A stretch of 64,000 nucleotides of DNA from Cunninghamella blakesleeana (GCA_017871115.1 JAFCIZ010000010.1:399001-463000); one strand, 5' to 3'; positions 22,501 through 34,832 are shown, numbered from the stretch's first letter. Numbers and translations: made by a program. The notes: generated from the sequence alone by a model not told the origin.

Positions 22501-25046
22501 TTAAATTATTTGTAGTACAAAAAGTCCGCTCTTTTTTTTTTTCTTTCTAAACTTACCAGCTTGATGTAGATCTTCTAAAAACTATTAAATTTGTACAAAT
22601 AGAAAAAAATAGAAAAAAATTAAAAGTTGATTTTCTATTTCTTTTTTCTTTTCTCTTTTTACATATTTATCTATATATGCTACTTACCAAAGTAACAAAT
22701 TTAAATTTAACCATGACCTGAAAAATTTCTAAAAAGACAGAATGGAATCTCATTTTAATTTCACTGCCATGGATATCATTGCTGTGGTGCCGATCCATAT
22801 CCATAGCATGAATATCAGACGTATTATACGGAGATTGGGGAGGAAGAGAAGATGAAGAATCTAGAAAAGAATGGATTTCAGGTACATTATCCAATAGTAA
22901 AGTCGGTAGTTCTTTTGTGGCCTGGGACCCTAACTGAGTTTTTAGCATGCTAGAGAATTTATCAAATTCCACTTGCGATTCACCAAGTATATTTTTAAAA
23001 AAGATGGATAAACATCTTAATATACATCCATAAGGGGTTGGTTGTCTTGTATCAAACTTAGCTGTGGCTATATACCCATATTCTCTCGCTACTTGTTGAA
23101 TATTACGTACTAATGTTGATTTGCCTACACCTGAATCGCCATATATAGCTACGATTTCTGTAGGTTTCGATTTCCATCCATTTAATTGTTGTTGCTGTTG
23201 CTGTGACTTACGATGATGATGGCGTCCATGGATATTATGATTCTTAAGATTTATTACTCCTCCATTTATTACCATAGTTGTACTGTTATTATTATTATTA
23301 TTACTAGTATTACTATTATTTGTATTACTTGTATTAAGAGGGGCAAGAATGGGATCCAATTGGTTTTTATTTTTTGAATGTCTTGCATTACGCCCATACA
23401 TATAAGCTTTTTTTCGAACAATATTAGTTACCATCTCAACTTCTTTTTTTCTACCAAAACATCCGTTGGGTAAAGTAAATACACTTGCAATATCTGACGT
23501 ACCAAGATTGAATGGTGATATGGACTAGAATATATAAAAATAGGAAAAGATAGACACTGAGTTTTAATTCTCCTTAATTAATCATTTCATTTTTTTAAAA
23601 TATATAAATTTACCTGTGGATCATTAGTTGCTATTAATTGTCTTTTTATTTCTTTCAAATCTTCACGTAAACCATGTGCACTTGTATATCTTTCATCAGG
23701 TGACTGTATATATATGAAATAAAATAAAATAAGATAAATAATAAATAATCGATACTATATCAATTCATTTACATGTATTATCTATTTTTTTCCCATAGTA
23801 CCTTATTAGTTAATTTTTCAATAATAGCTGACAATGCCATGGGAAGATCTGATCTAAGTTGATGTACAGGATTTAATTTTCTATTCATGACATTATGTAC
23901 GATTTCCATTGGATTATTATGAGCAAAAGGGAAAGTATGGGTCAAGACAACATAAAAAGTAATACCAATACTATAAAGATCGGTCCGATGATCAGGTTGA
24001 AAGGTTGTACGACCAGTTTGTTCAGGAGACATATACATTAGCATTTGTAAAAAGTGATGATGCCCATATTGGTGTACTTTTTTTCGCCAACCTTTTGATG
24101 TGAAATTTGTTTCTAAACTTCTAGATCCAGATCCAAAGTTCCATAATTTAACATGATTATTTTCTGGCCATAAAAAAGCATTTAGTTTAATTTCACCGTG
24201 AACGACTAAAAATAAAATAAATAATAGGAGTATAAGTATATTTATAAATATAAATCGTTACTATATAAATATATAAATAAAATAGAAAAGCATTATATAA
24301 AATTTACTCTGATGCTTATGAATAAATTCTAAACAATCACAACACTGTATAGCAAAATCCAAAAAAGAGTCTAAGCCCATATAGGAATGGCTATTAATAT
24401 TTATGGTGGGATTAGTATCTGAATAATGGTCGGTGTTGAATGATAAATTTTGTTGACAAGTGTCTAATCGATTTTTTCCTAAAATAAAAAATTACACAAA
24501 ATAATGTCAAAAAATAATAATATTTACGTTATTCATTGTCCCACAGAAAAACATCTTTCAAAATATTTAAATTAATTATTAATTTTTTAATAAAAATTAT
24601 AATTATTATTGCTATTATTTTTATTATTTTACCATCATATTTAAAAATAATAGCCATATATCCATTAAATAAATTAATTTTTTCTATAGGCTGGTTAAGT
24701 AATTGGTCAGATCCAGGTAGTCCATATAGTCGTTGTATAATATGATACTCCCTTTCTAAACGTAGTCCTTGGTATGAGAGTTTAGCTACAATAGGAAGTT
24801 TATCGTTTATTCTACCATATTATTAAAAAAGTTATTGTTATAATTGTTAATGACGATTCTTTTTTATTTTATTTTATTTTATTTTTTAATTCATTTTATA
24901 TATATTTTTTGCATTCTTCTTTATTATTCTTACCTTGTACCAAATGCGACAATGACATCGTCACTACCTTTTTCTAAAGGAAATACAGAATTTAGAGTAT
25001 AACCATTTATTTTTATTGAATTAGGATCTATTGTATTAAGGTTCAT
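15678..25046 (-). CDS. Group X hybrid histidine kinase (CHK1/Mak2-like): pseudokinase-AAA-GAF-HisKA-HATPase-REC
   Basis: Large two-component sensor feeding a His-Asp phosphorelay. Sixteen exons: 25046-24934, 24811-24633, 24478-24308, 24205-23802, 23703-23614, 23524-22688, 22581-22557, 22430-20864, 20729-19719, 19613-19580, 19431-18847, 18719-18626, 18504-17926, 17826-17323, 17205-16277, 16127-15678; about 2,523 residues. Order: protein-kinase-like domain (about 1-310; MSPEQTGR, HRTDLYSIGITFY), ATPase with Walker A GDSGVGKST (about 449) and Walker B-like FLEDLHQAD, a long helical region, GAF (about 1660-1810), HisKA H-box SHELRTP (His about 1852), HATPase with LTNLLGNAIKFT, DTGIGI and GGTGLGLSI, a degenerate receiver, and a C-terminal receiver (AEDN, FFDHHMPK, LTADVQ, YLTKP). 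This order defines fungal group X kinases such as Candida CHK1 and S. pombe Mak2/3, linked to oxidative stress. The start is the first ATG before a GY-motif start of the kinase-like domain. Confidence 0.93.
19506..19547. repeat. TTA/ATT trinucleotide repeat in an intron
   Basis: About fourteen TTA units lie between the 34-base exon 10 (19580-19613) and exon 11 of the histidine kinase gene, on the intron side. Confidence 0.8.
24536..24632. other. Intron of the histidine kinase gene read as a false open frame on the plus strand
   Basis: The minus-strand intron between exons 2 and 3 (24632-24479) contributes most of an apparent plus-strand frame. It is listed only so that it is not taken for a gene. 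Confidence 0.6.
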
Positions 25047-25338
25047 GTACCAATATTATTGTATAGCCAATTTAAATTGACCTTTATTTCTGCTCTTTTT
25101 TTTATATTTTTAATGATATAAAATAATGTTGAACTGATTATTATTATTATTCTTTTTTTTTTTTATAGAATAAGAAAGAAAAAAAAAAAAAAAGAAAGAG
25201 GAAGAAAAATGAAGACCCGACTTTTTTTTAAAAAAATCTTAAAAATACTCTCCGCTTCTGTTTTATCAAAAAATTTAAATTTGTTTCATTTTTTTTATTT
25301 ATTTATTTAATATAGTAACAATATCGATTTTATTTTAT

Positions 25339-25959
25339 TTATAATGCATTAAAACTATTTTTTCTACTACTACTATTACTGCCACCACCCCTATTTCTAC
25401 TACTAAAAGGTGAATCCAAAAGCCCATCATATCCATCCTGTTGCTGTTGTTGCTGTTGTTTTTTTATCTCTAATTTTTTATTTGTTTTGATTTTATCTCT
25501 TCTTTTTTTTCTTTCACTTGGTAATACACCATGATGATATTTTGTATTGGTATCTAAACATTGACATCTCCATAAAATATATTCTTTAGACCATTTAGGT
25601 ATATTGGTATCTTTATCTATGGATTCGTGTAAATAAAACGACATACTTGCCCTTTGACAGTTTCTATCTCTTTTATCATACCAGTGTTCTAATAATTCCC
25701 ATTGTTTTCGGGTCCATGGTACTTCTGTTGCTGATGTAATAGATTGCTGTTCAAATAAAGAAATCTCACTATTTTGTCTACTCAAGTTGATATCACTTTT
25801 TTGTTTGCTTAGGGATGGTGACCTTATAGAAGAGGTAGATGGTGGTGGAGAATAAGATCGTTGTCGATGGTATCTAGGCGATGATGTTATTGAATCCATA
25901 TCCTGTGATATTGATTTATTATGAAATGAAAGGGATCGTCTTGGGGTATTATTATTCAT
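25339..25959 (-). CDS. Unrecognised protein with a Trp-rich Myb-like motif
   Basis: I do not recognise this 206-codon single-exon gene. Residues 1-75 are Ser/Arg/Pro-rich and probably disordered, with several possible phosphorylation sites (SPR, SPPP). Residues about 78-100 hold VPWTRKQWELLEHWYDKRDR, spaced Trp residues in a helix-like pattern recalling Myb/SANT helices but too short to assign. A second ordered patch contains PKWSKEYILWRCQCLD. A very basic segment (PSERKKRRDKIKTNKK), a run of Gln and a Gly/Ser/Arg tail follow. A nuclear location is plausible from the basic stretch. It starts at ATG 25959, has no signal peptide or membrane segment, and lies in tandem upstream of the histidine kinase. 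Confidence 0.7.
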   Translation of the reverse strand: MNNNTPRRSLSFHNKSISQDMDSITSSPRYHRQRSYSPPPSTSSIRSPSLSKQKSDINLSRQNSEISLFEQQSITSATEVPWTRKQWELLEHWYDKRDRNCQRASMSFYLHESIDKDTNIPKWSKEYILWRCQCLDTNTKYHHGVLPSERKKRRDKIKTNKKLEIKKQQQQQQQDGYDGLLDSPFSSRNRGGGSNSSSRKNSFNAL

Positions 25960-26473
25960 TTATAATTAGTGTTGTAAATTTTATTAGTGTTAAAAAAGAA
26001 AAAGAAAAAGAAAAGGAATGTAATATTTTGAAAAAAAAATTAAGTGATTATGATGCTTCAGATTAAAATTCCGCTTTTTTTTTACTCCAATCATATTACT
26101 GAAATAGCTTGTTGCTTTATTCCAGTTTAACATTTTTTTAAAAGTTTTTTGCAAATTCATTATATTTCTATTTCATATTGTTTCGATAATAAAAACAATA
26201 ACACTGTACATAATTTTTTTTATTATTTAATAATTAAATTATTATTTTTTAAAGAAAATATATCTTTAGATGATTTAGATATATTTATATGACAACTTTA
26301 TCACTTTTTTAATAATGCACATGACAATTAAAAAAATGATAGAAAGTAAAATAAAAAGTACGTAATAAATACGTAAATATGTATTAATAAATAGTAGTTA
26401 AGATGGTGCCTAAAATTTTGATTTCTTTATTTTATTATTATTGTTTTTATTTTTAAATATATATATACTAATA
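25960..26473. other. Intergenic region, minus-strand tandem genes
   Basis: Promoter of the Trp-motif gene and 3' flank of the F-box gene. AT-rich, nothing else recognised. Confidence 0.6.
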
Positions 26474-28468
26474 TCAGCTATTTAATAATAATGTATCAAC
26501 TTGGCCACATACTAAATATAAGCTAGATTTGGTATATCTAGCACAATCTTCGAGACTGGTGATAATTTTAGATTTATTTTTATTTTTGAGTGCTCTTTGT
26601 TTTAAAATAACTTCATTAATAATATAAGTGTCTTCTCTTTTTCCCATATCAGGTATAAACTTTAACTGCTTGATAGAAATAAATTTCAAACGATTACAAT
26701 ATAAATTAAAAAAGAATGTTCTTTTTCCATAAGTACTATAAATTTTGTTGTAATCCATTTCTATTGTAATTGTACAGCAAACATTTTCTAAATTTAACTC
26801 TTTTAAGCGATCACATTTTTTAAAAAGTTCACTGATCCCTGTTTGTAAATTAATGTTACTATGAGTTATTGATAAAGTTTCTAATTTATAAAAACGCGCA
26901 CTTTTTCGTCTATTTATAAATCGTTTTCTTCGCTTTAACAATATATGTAATTCCCTGCTTTTCCAACTTCCAAATTTATCATTTGGTAAAAAAGTTTGAT
27001 TAGAATTATCGTAATCCTTGCTATTGCCTTTTATATGCTTGACCTTTTCTATTTTTAATGATATCAAACCAGGAAACATGTCCAACCAGTCATATATATT
27101 CAAATAATTACTGGGAGCATAAAAGGAATTGCCACGAAGTTCTAGTGATTTTATAGTTGTTGACACAATAGTCTTATTTTGATTTTGTAAAAGGTAATTG
27201 GATACAAGATTGGTTGCGTTATTAATTCCAAGAGATAAAAAAGTTAGATAATTCAAAAATGTCGATTGCTGAATAACTTTGTTTATATGATTATATTCGT
27301 TGCTATTACTACCCAATTGTGAGTTATTGTTTAAAAAATCATAATGAAATGATAGATCATTAAGCTGTGTAGGGTGTTGTTGTAGCCAATTTAAAAATTC
27401 AAAGCGTGGCCAAAATTCTTCGTAACTTGATTCATTATTATTATTATAATTAAATAGTGTTTCTGGATTTTTATAAAAAGAAACGGATAGTTTTTTTAAT
27501 TGTGTATATTGTAGCATCATATTATGTATAGCTGAATGGTAGAGTAAATTTGATTCTTTTGTTAAATGGTTCCATTTTAAATATAATTGTAAAGATGTTA
27601 ATAGTGGACATTTCAGAGAAAAATATGTGTAGCATTGTGGATCAAGAAATGCACCATGAATACTAATATGCTTCAATGGATGAGTTGCTAATTTATATTG
27701 TTGATCATTAGTTAAAGTAAAGTAATTATCCCCAGATATAGTTATTTTAATATTAAATAGTGTTAATGATTCTAACTGTGGGCATGACTTGTATATAGAT
27801 TCCAACGAGTTCTCGTTAATTGTATATGGTACTGATTGTTCATAAGAAAAAAATATATTTAATACCGTCAAATAATTTAATGCTGGTAATACTAGCTGAT
27901 GAATCCCTTGATTCAGAGTCTGCTTTAAATGAATAGGTGGAGAAGGTATCAATAAAGAATTGTTATTATTATTGGGTTGATCATCGATGTTAAATTCAAG
28001 TAACTTTATATTATGTGCATTGCTATTTTTATCAAATAATGATTTCATCCATTCTTTATTTGAAGTCGTATACCAAAGAGAAAAGTGAGTAAGTTTTCCA
28101 AGTGAAGGATAAGGGTCATTGATATAAAATGCGGGTAAAGTTGGAAGAGAACTTAATCCATTAATAGATTGGATATTTGGAAAGGTCAATAATAAATCAA
28201 GAGCTGTTTTTTCATTTGGTATACAAGTAAAATACACTTTCAAGTGTTGTGTATAATAATTAATAGGTTTATTATTTATCATTATTTTTTTTGATGTTTG
28301 AATATAGTTTTCTAATTGTTTTATAGTGTGTAGTTCTATAATGGTAAAAAATAAAGGCTGATAAATTATTTGTTTCCATCGTCTACATACACTTGAACAT
28401 AAAAAATTATATTCTTGTGGTAAATGGATAAATATATTTTCAAGTATTTCAGTAGGTAAAGCATTCAT
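26474..28468 (-). CDS. F-box and leucine-rich-repeat protein
   Basis: Probable substrate adaptor of an SCF ubiquitin ligase. The start was set at ATG 28468, giving MNALPTEILENIFIHLPQ; the frame is open to an ATG at 28546 but the extra 26 residues are not F-box-like. Residues 1-45 match the F-box pattern (LPTEIL..IF.HLP, VCRRWKQI, LFF). The remaining 620 residues contain irregular leucine-rich repeats (LESLTLFNIK, LTSLQLYLKW, LISLKIEKVK, LKELNLENV). The 664-residue product is paralogous to the F-box gene at 61660-63924: both share LDPQCYTYF/LNPQCYSFF, LNWLQQHP/LDWLSANP and IYDWLDMFP/IYYWLNAFP at matching places. It is a single exon, divergent from VPS1, with about 290 bp between the starts. 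The target is unknown. Confidence 0.88.
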   Translation of the reverse strand: MNALPTEILENIFIHLPQEYNFLCSSVCRRWKQIIYQPLFFTIIELHTIKQLENYIQTSKKIMINNKPINYYTQHLKVYFTCIPNEKTALDLLLTFPNIQSINGLSSLPTLPAFYINDPYPSLGKLTHFSLWYTTSNKEWMKSLFDKNSNAHNIKLLEFNIDDQPNNNNNSLLIPSPPIHLKQTLNQGIHQLVLPALNYLTVLNIFFSYEQSVPYTINENSLESIYKSCPQLESLTLFNIKITISGDNYFTLTNDQQYKLATHPLKHISIHGAFLDPQCYTYFSLKCPLLTSLQLYLKWNHLTKESNLLYHSAIHNMMLQYTQLKKLSVSFYKNPETLFNYNNNNESSYEEFWPRFEFLNWLQQHPTQLNDLSFHYDFLNNNSQLGSNSNEYNHINKVIQQSTFLNYLTFLSLGINNATNLVSNYLLQNQNKTIVSTTIKSLELRGNSFYAPSNYLNIYDWLDMFPGLISLKIEKVKHIKGNSKDYDNSNQTFLPNDKFGSWKSRELHILLKRRKRFINRRKSARFYKLETLSITHSNINLQTGISELFKKCDRLKELNLENVCCTITIEMDYNKIYSTYGKRTFFFNLYCNRLKFISIKQLKFIPDMGKREDTYIINEVILKQRALKNKNKSKIITSLEDCARYTKSSLYLVCGQVDTLLLNS

Positions 28469-28759
28469 TATACATTTAATACATAGAAAATAAACTTGAT
28501 AAGAAAAAGACACGGAAAATTGGTTGAATTCTTTAAATTTGAGCATTTTTAAACCCCGCCATAGCTTCTTTCTAAAACGCTTTCAATTTTTTTTTACCCT
28601 TTTTTTTTTATCCTTTTTCCTTTTCTTCATTCTAAAAATATATTTATCTTTCTGTTTTATATTTAAATATATCTTTTATTTTATTTTATTTATAATATAA
28701 CCTTATTTTAAAAGCAATAGCCAATTGATACACTTTAGAACAAATAGAATTTAAATAAC
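28469..28759. promoter_or_regulatory. Divergent promoter between F-box gene and VPS1
   Basis: A 291-base intergenic gap between two divergent starts must hold both promoters. AT-rich with poly-T tracts on the F-box side; no specific element identified. Confidence 0.45.
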
Positions 28760-30115
28760 ATGGATGCTAATCTAATTAGAACAGGTACACATCGAATTTT
28801 ATTGGTTAATATTATTTGATATTGTAGTTATTCACATCAACAATAATAATACATAAGAAAATGCACCTTTTTTTTCATCTATAATATGTATATATATTTT
28901 ACCTTATAATAATGATTAAAATATTTCCCTTTTTATTATTATTATTATTATTATTTTATTTTTAAAAAAATAGTCAATAAGCTTCAAGATGCTTTTGCTA
29001 CTGTTGGTGTTCATAATCCTGTCGATTTACCTCAAATCGTTGTTATTGGTTCTCAGAGTTCTGGTAAAAGTTCGGTTTTAGAAAATATTGTCGGCCATGA
29101 ATGTTTGCCAAGAGGAACTGGGATCGTTACAAGAAGACCTTTGGTAAGTTGTAAATTTTGATTGGGAGTTTTAAATAGGTAGATGGCGTATTGCTGTTAG
29201 TCTAAGAGATTAGTAATGGTAGAGTCACTAATATGATAATAAATATATATTATTTATATATACATATATATGTATGCATACAAATAGATTTTGCAACTTA
29301 TTAACCGACCTGCTGATCCAGTTAATGGTAAAGATGATAAACCTGATGGCGTCGAAAATCCAAATGAATGGGGAGAATTTTTACACCTTCCAGGACAAAA
29401 ATTTTATGATTTTGATAAAATTCGCGAAGAAATTGTAAGAGATACTGAACTTAAAACTGGCAAGAACCTTGGTAAGATAACATATAAATAAATACATAAA
29501 TAAAAACAAGAATTATTGATAAAAAACGAGTAACATACACATGTATATAAATTAAAAAAATAATTCTATTTAATTATTATTTTTATTGATTACGATATAA
29601 TTATTTTAGGTATATCTCCTCAGCCTATCAATTTACGTGTATTTTCTCCAAATGTTTTAACTTTAACGATGGTAGATTTACCTGGTCTTACTAAAGTAAT
29701 TACATCTATATATATATATATATATTTATGAATCAACTTTTGCATATATAGATGTCGAATTTTAAACATATTAATATATATATTATCATTATTATTATTT
29801 TATAAAATAGGTTCCAGTTGGCGATCAACCAAAGGATATTGAAAAGCAAATTCGTGAAATGATTATTAAATATATAACTAAGCCTAATGCCATTATTTTA
29901 GCCGTGACAGCAGCAAATACTGATTTAGCAAATTCAGATGGTTTAAAATTGGCAAGAGAAGTGGATCCTGAAGGTTTAAGAACCATCGGTGTACTTACTA
30001 AGGTGGATTTAATGGACCAAGGTACCGATGTAATTGATATTTTAGCTGGTCGTATTATTCCTTTACGTTTAGGTAATAATAAATAAATAAAAGAAATATA
30101 TAATTACAAATAATA

Positions 30116-30149
<34 letters not shown>

Positions 30150-32260
30150 ATTAATATTAAATCTTACTGATAATAGGCTATGTCCCTGTTGTTAACCGTG
30201 GTCAACGTGATATTGAATCAAAAAAAACAATTAAAAGAGCTTTAGAATCTGAAAAAGAATACTTTGAAAATCATTCTTCTTACAAGAGTAAAGCACAGTA
30301 TTGTGGTACACCCTTTTTAGCAAGAAAATTAAATATGGTAATTTATTTATTTATTTTTAAAGCTAAAATAAAAAAAAGAGAAAAACAATGAAGTACAACA
30401 TCTTTATTTATTTATTTCTATTTCTATTTATACTAGATTTTAATGCATCATATTAGAGCTACATTACCTGAAATCAAATCTAAAATTCAAGCAGCTTTAC
30501 TCAAATATCAACAAGAACTTCTTCAATTAGGTGATCCTTTAGGTGATGGTAAAGGTGGTCAAGCTAATCTTGTATTGAATATTATTACTGAATTTTGTAC
30601 TGAATTCCGAACTATTATCGATGGTAATTCTAATGATTTATCCAGTTTTGAACTTTCTGGTGGAGCACGTATTAGCTTCGTTTTCCATGAACTCTATGCA
30701 AATGGTGTAAAGACAATTGATCCTTTAGATCAAACAAAAGATTCTGATATTCGGACTATTCTCTATAATTCTTCTGGTTCATCCCCTGCTTTGTTTGTTG
30801 CTACCACTGCTTTTGAAGTTATTATTAAACAACAAATTAAACGTTTAGAAGATCCTAGTATTAAATGTATTACTATGGTTTATGATGAACTTGTTCGTAT
30901 TTTAGGTCAATTATTAACTAAACAGGTATATATAATGATATAGTTTTCCTTTATAATATGTTTTAATAAAAAAGAAAAAAGAAAATAACTCAATTATGAT
31001 AAATATATATATCTATTCACCTCATCTCTCTCTCTCTTTTTTATTTTTTATTTTTTTCCTTTTTCCTTTTAGTTTTTCAAACGATTCCCTGCAATGAAGG
31101 AAAAGTTTTATCAAGTTGTCTTGGCATTCTTTAAAAAGGCAGTGACACCTACTACTAAATTAGTGACTGATTTAGTCTCGTAAGTTATACATCAATATAA
31201 ATAATTAATGATAGGGGGAAGGAAAGACGTTTCTTTTGGGATTTTAAAAATAATGCAATACTAAAAAAAAAAAAAAACAATGCTTTTTTACGACTTTTTC
31301 TTATTAATAATATTATTAGAATGGAGGCATGCTATATTAATACTGCTCATCCTGACTTTTTGAATGGACATCAAGCTATTGCTCTTGTGAATGAACGATT
31401 ACATCCCAAACCTCAACCAACTGCAAACGGAACAAATGGGGCTGGTGGTGATCATGGCAGTAAACCAAATAGTCGTAATGCTACACAACAACAGGCATCC
31501 CTTTTGTCTACCAGTAATAGCCAATCTACTTTAGATGCCAATAATACAGATAACGGATCTTTCTTTGGTAGTTTCTTTGCTGGAAATAAAAAATCAAAAA
31601 AATCAGGTAGTGCATTAATGGACTCATCTGTTTTTGATACTGTAAGTAACTTATATTTTCTTTCTTTTTTATATCGATGATGATGGTTTTATTTTATTTT
31701 TTGTCTCATACTTATCTATTATTATTTTATTATTAGCCTCCTGCTTCTCTTAAGGCTACTGGTGCATTGTCTGAACGTGAACTTATGGAAACTGAAGTTA
31801 TTAGTAAGTGTATTTCTTTAATATATTATTATTATTATTATTAAAAAAGAGTAAATATATGTATTTTTTAATATATCATTTATTATTATTGTTTTTCATT
31901 AGAATTATTGATTCAATCTTATTATAATATTGTTAAACGAACAATGATTGATATGGTACCTAAAGCTGTCATGTTAAATCTTGTCAACCGTGCCAAAGAG
32001 GAATTACAACGGGAGTTATTAACAGAATTGTATAAAGCAGATGTTTTAGATGAACTTTTACAAGAATCCGATTTTACTCAACAAAGAAGAAAAGAATGCA
32101 AAAAGATGATTGAGGTAATATATATATATATATATATATTATGATGGATTTTTTTTAAATGGTTGTATAACTTTTTTTTATTTATTTATTATATTTATAT
32201 TTTATTTTTATAAATTAGGCACTTCAAAAGGCAGATGAAATTGTTGCTTCTTGTAGCTAA
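28760..32260 (+). CDS. VPS1: Dynamin-related GTPase VPS1
   Basis: Membrane-scission GTPase acting in vacuolar sorting, endocytosis and peroxisome fission. Twelve exons: 28760-28784, 28974-29143, 29288-29471, 29610-29695, 29811-30072, 30177-30337, 30437-30925, 31073-31179, 31320-31641, 31737-31803, 31903-32114, 32219-32260; 708 residues (yeast Vps1 is 704). The first exon encodes only MDANLIRT. The P-loop is GSQSSGKSS (about residue 34), then [11 protein letters not shown] (switch I), MVDLPGLTK (switch II) and LTKVDLMD (G4). The middle domain includes [18 protein letters not shown] Gln/Asn/Ser-rich insert (31400-31600) sits where Vps1 has its insert B in place of a PH domain. The GED lies in exons 11-12 ([15 protein letters not shown]). 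The lack of a PH domain and of a mitochondrial-division signature favours VPS1 over DNM1. Confidence 0.96.
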
Positions 32261-32612
32261 GTACAGTAATAATACTAGTTTTTTCTTTGTCCATGGAATT
32301 TGATTTACCTTCGATCATTAATATCCAATGCATTCCCTTTTATATTAAATAAATTAAAATGAAATAAGTGTTAAACCTATTTTAAGTTATAAATATAAAC
32401 AAGTATATTGTTTGCCTCTCAAAAATTGTCAATTTTTCTTTGCATAATATAGCTAATAACCAAGGAACTCTAAACCTTAAATTTTCAAACACCGCATTTT
32501 TTTTTTAAAAAATGGATAATTAAGAAAAGCCACCTCTTTTTTCGTTTTATTTTTTCTCTATTTTATAAAAAATTCATTTAACACCAATACCCTAAAAAAA
32601 GAAACGAAAATA
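32261..32612. other. Intergenic region between VPS1 and the USP gene
   Basis: VPS1 3' end and promoter of the next plus-strand gene. A consensus AATAAA-like signal (TTAAATAAATTAAAATGAAATAA) lies near 32345-32368. No gene. Confidence 0.5.
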
Positions 32613-34832
32613 ATGTCAAAAGCAGCTAGATATCGGTATAAAAAGGCCTCTAATTCACCTTATCATCAACATAAATATAATAATAAGCACCAAGGCTATC
32701 AATATCAACCTAATCAAAAATATACAGAATATAAAATGAATCATGTGGATCGAACTCAACCAACTGTTTCTAAGCAACACCAACATAAACCTGAAAAAAA
32801 ATTATTACCATTACCAAAGGGTCCACTTTTTAAACGATCCTTGTTAACCTCACAATGGAAACAAACGAGAGCCATTGGTCCTGGTTTTGTTAATGGACAA
32901 AATACTTGCTTTTTAAATTCAGTCTTGGAATGTTTAACGTATACGCCTTCTTTGGCTCAATATTTTTTAGAAAACGATCATAAAAAACAATGTAGGGCTT
33001 TCCTTTTTATATACATTTTATTGACCATTTTATTACAGAACATATATATATTAACACAAATTTTGATATTTTTATTTATATTCATATATTTATATAGGTA
33101 AAATGAATATATTCTGTGCTATGTGTGCTATGCAAGATCATATTTATAGATGCTTTAAAGATCCAAAAAGTTTTAAAAAAGGGTCAGCTATTTTACCTAG
33201 AGCTTTTACAAGCAATTTACGAGGTAAGTATAGGTTTATAAATGAAGATGATTAAAAAATAATTATTATATTGTTGATGGTGATGTTGGATAAAATAATA
33301 ACAATTTATATGTTTTTTACTATTTTTATTTATGATTTTAGCATTTTCAAGGACATTACAACTTGGAAGACAAGAAGATGCCCATGAATTTATGATGTTT
33401 TTATTGGATGCCATGCATAAATCAACTGTTTATGGATACGAAAAAGTTAATGCTAAAAAGGAAAGTACAGCTTTTATCTATCAAATTTTCGGTGGAAAGC
33501 TTCGATCACAGTTACGTTGTCATAGTTGTAATGCCAAATCCGATACATTTGATAATTTCTTGGATCTTAGTGTGGATTTAAATCATGGAAATTCAGTAAA
33601 AGATGCTTTAGAAAATTTTATTAAGGTGGATATGATAGGGGGAAGTGATCCTGATTCCAAATATAAATGTGAATCGTAAGTTAATAGTATTAAGATTGTT
33701 TATCACTATTATTATTATTAAAAAATAATATGGGTGAGGTTATATATGATATTATATTGATACGATTAATATATATTTCTTATAATATTATTCCAGATGT
33801 AAACAAAAAGTGAATGCTGGAAAACAAATGACTGTTCACCAATTACCTTCAACATTATGTATACATTTAAAAAGATTTACATTTGATTTAAATTTTGGAT
33901 ATATGCGTAAAGTTACGAAATTTATACATTACACTGAAACATTAAATATGGATTCTTATACTAGTAAAGGTGTAGATCATCAATATACCACATATCAGCT
34001 ATATGCTGTATTAGTCCATTCTGGTTATGGATGCGATTCCGGTCATTATTACGCATATGTTAAAGCACCTAATGGAAAGTGGTACTGTATGGATGATGAT
34101 GATGTAAGTGATACATATATTTATAGTTATATTATATAGAGGAATTTTTTTCTGATGATTATCTTTACTTTTTTTTTAAAAAAAAAGGTTACACCTGTAT
34201 CGTTAAAAGAAGTTTTATCACAACAGGCATATATGTTATTTTATAATACAACTGAATCTACTTCAAAAGAAAGCATAGAAGAATCACCCGAGAATAATAT
34301 AAATGACAATGTACTAAAACGTAAATCATCTGGAATAGAAGAAGAAAATAAATCTAAATCAAAGACCGAACTAGCAAACAAATTAAAGGAAGATAATAAT
34401 AAAAAATTAAAGAAGCAAAATCAAACAGAAGATGATCAAACCTTATCTAAATCAAAGGTATCAACGTTAATAGCAACACCAAATAATAATAATGAAAAAG
34501 CATCATCACTATCAACATCACCATCATTATCACCATCATCATCAGTTATATCCACTACATCAGATGAAACAGATCATTCTTCCCCTTTGTCACCTACTAT
34601 GTCAAAGATTCAAGACGTTTTATATGGACGAAATACTTGGTTAATACAGTCACTTGATAAGCCTTATAGATCGCTTCGTGGTCCTCTTTCACCGCCAACT
34701 TTTGCTGCTGCTGTGAGTGATGATAGTGTTTGGACTATTAGAGATATTTCAGATACCAATTATAAAATCAGACCTATGGATAAAATATTAAAAAAGCGAA
34801 TCAAAGGATGGAAGGTTCAAAATATTGTGTAA
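32613..34832 (+). CDS. Ubiquitin-specific protease, USP36/USP42-like (UBP)
   Basis: Cysteine deubiquitinase of family C19. Five exons: 32613-32991, 33098-33223, 33342-33675, 33797-34103, 34188-34832; 596 residues. The Cys box is NGQNTCFLNSVLECLTYTP (catalytic Cys about 99), where typical USPs have NLGNTC. QEDAHEFMMFLLDAM follows in exon 3 with a zinc-type C..C pair (LRCHSCNAK), and the His box GYGCDSGHYYAYVKAPNGKW in exon 4. LTYTPSLAQYFLENDH and the spacing match the USP36/42 subgroup, which acts in the nucleolus and on chromatin in animals; the target here is not known. The N-terminus is basic and Gln/Tyr/His-rich; the C-terminal 200 residues are Lys/Ser/Asn-rich and probably disordered, with a nuclear-signal-like KRIKGWK tail. 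In-frame reading through introns is blocked at the stated junctions. Confidence 0.93.

Noticed and set aside
24536..24745. Plus-strand frame of 69 codons
   Set aside because: Covers an intron and an exon of the histidine kinase on the opposite strand, with Ile-rich translation.
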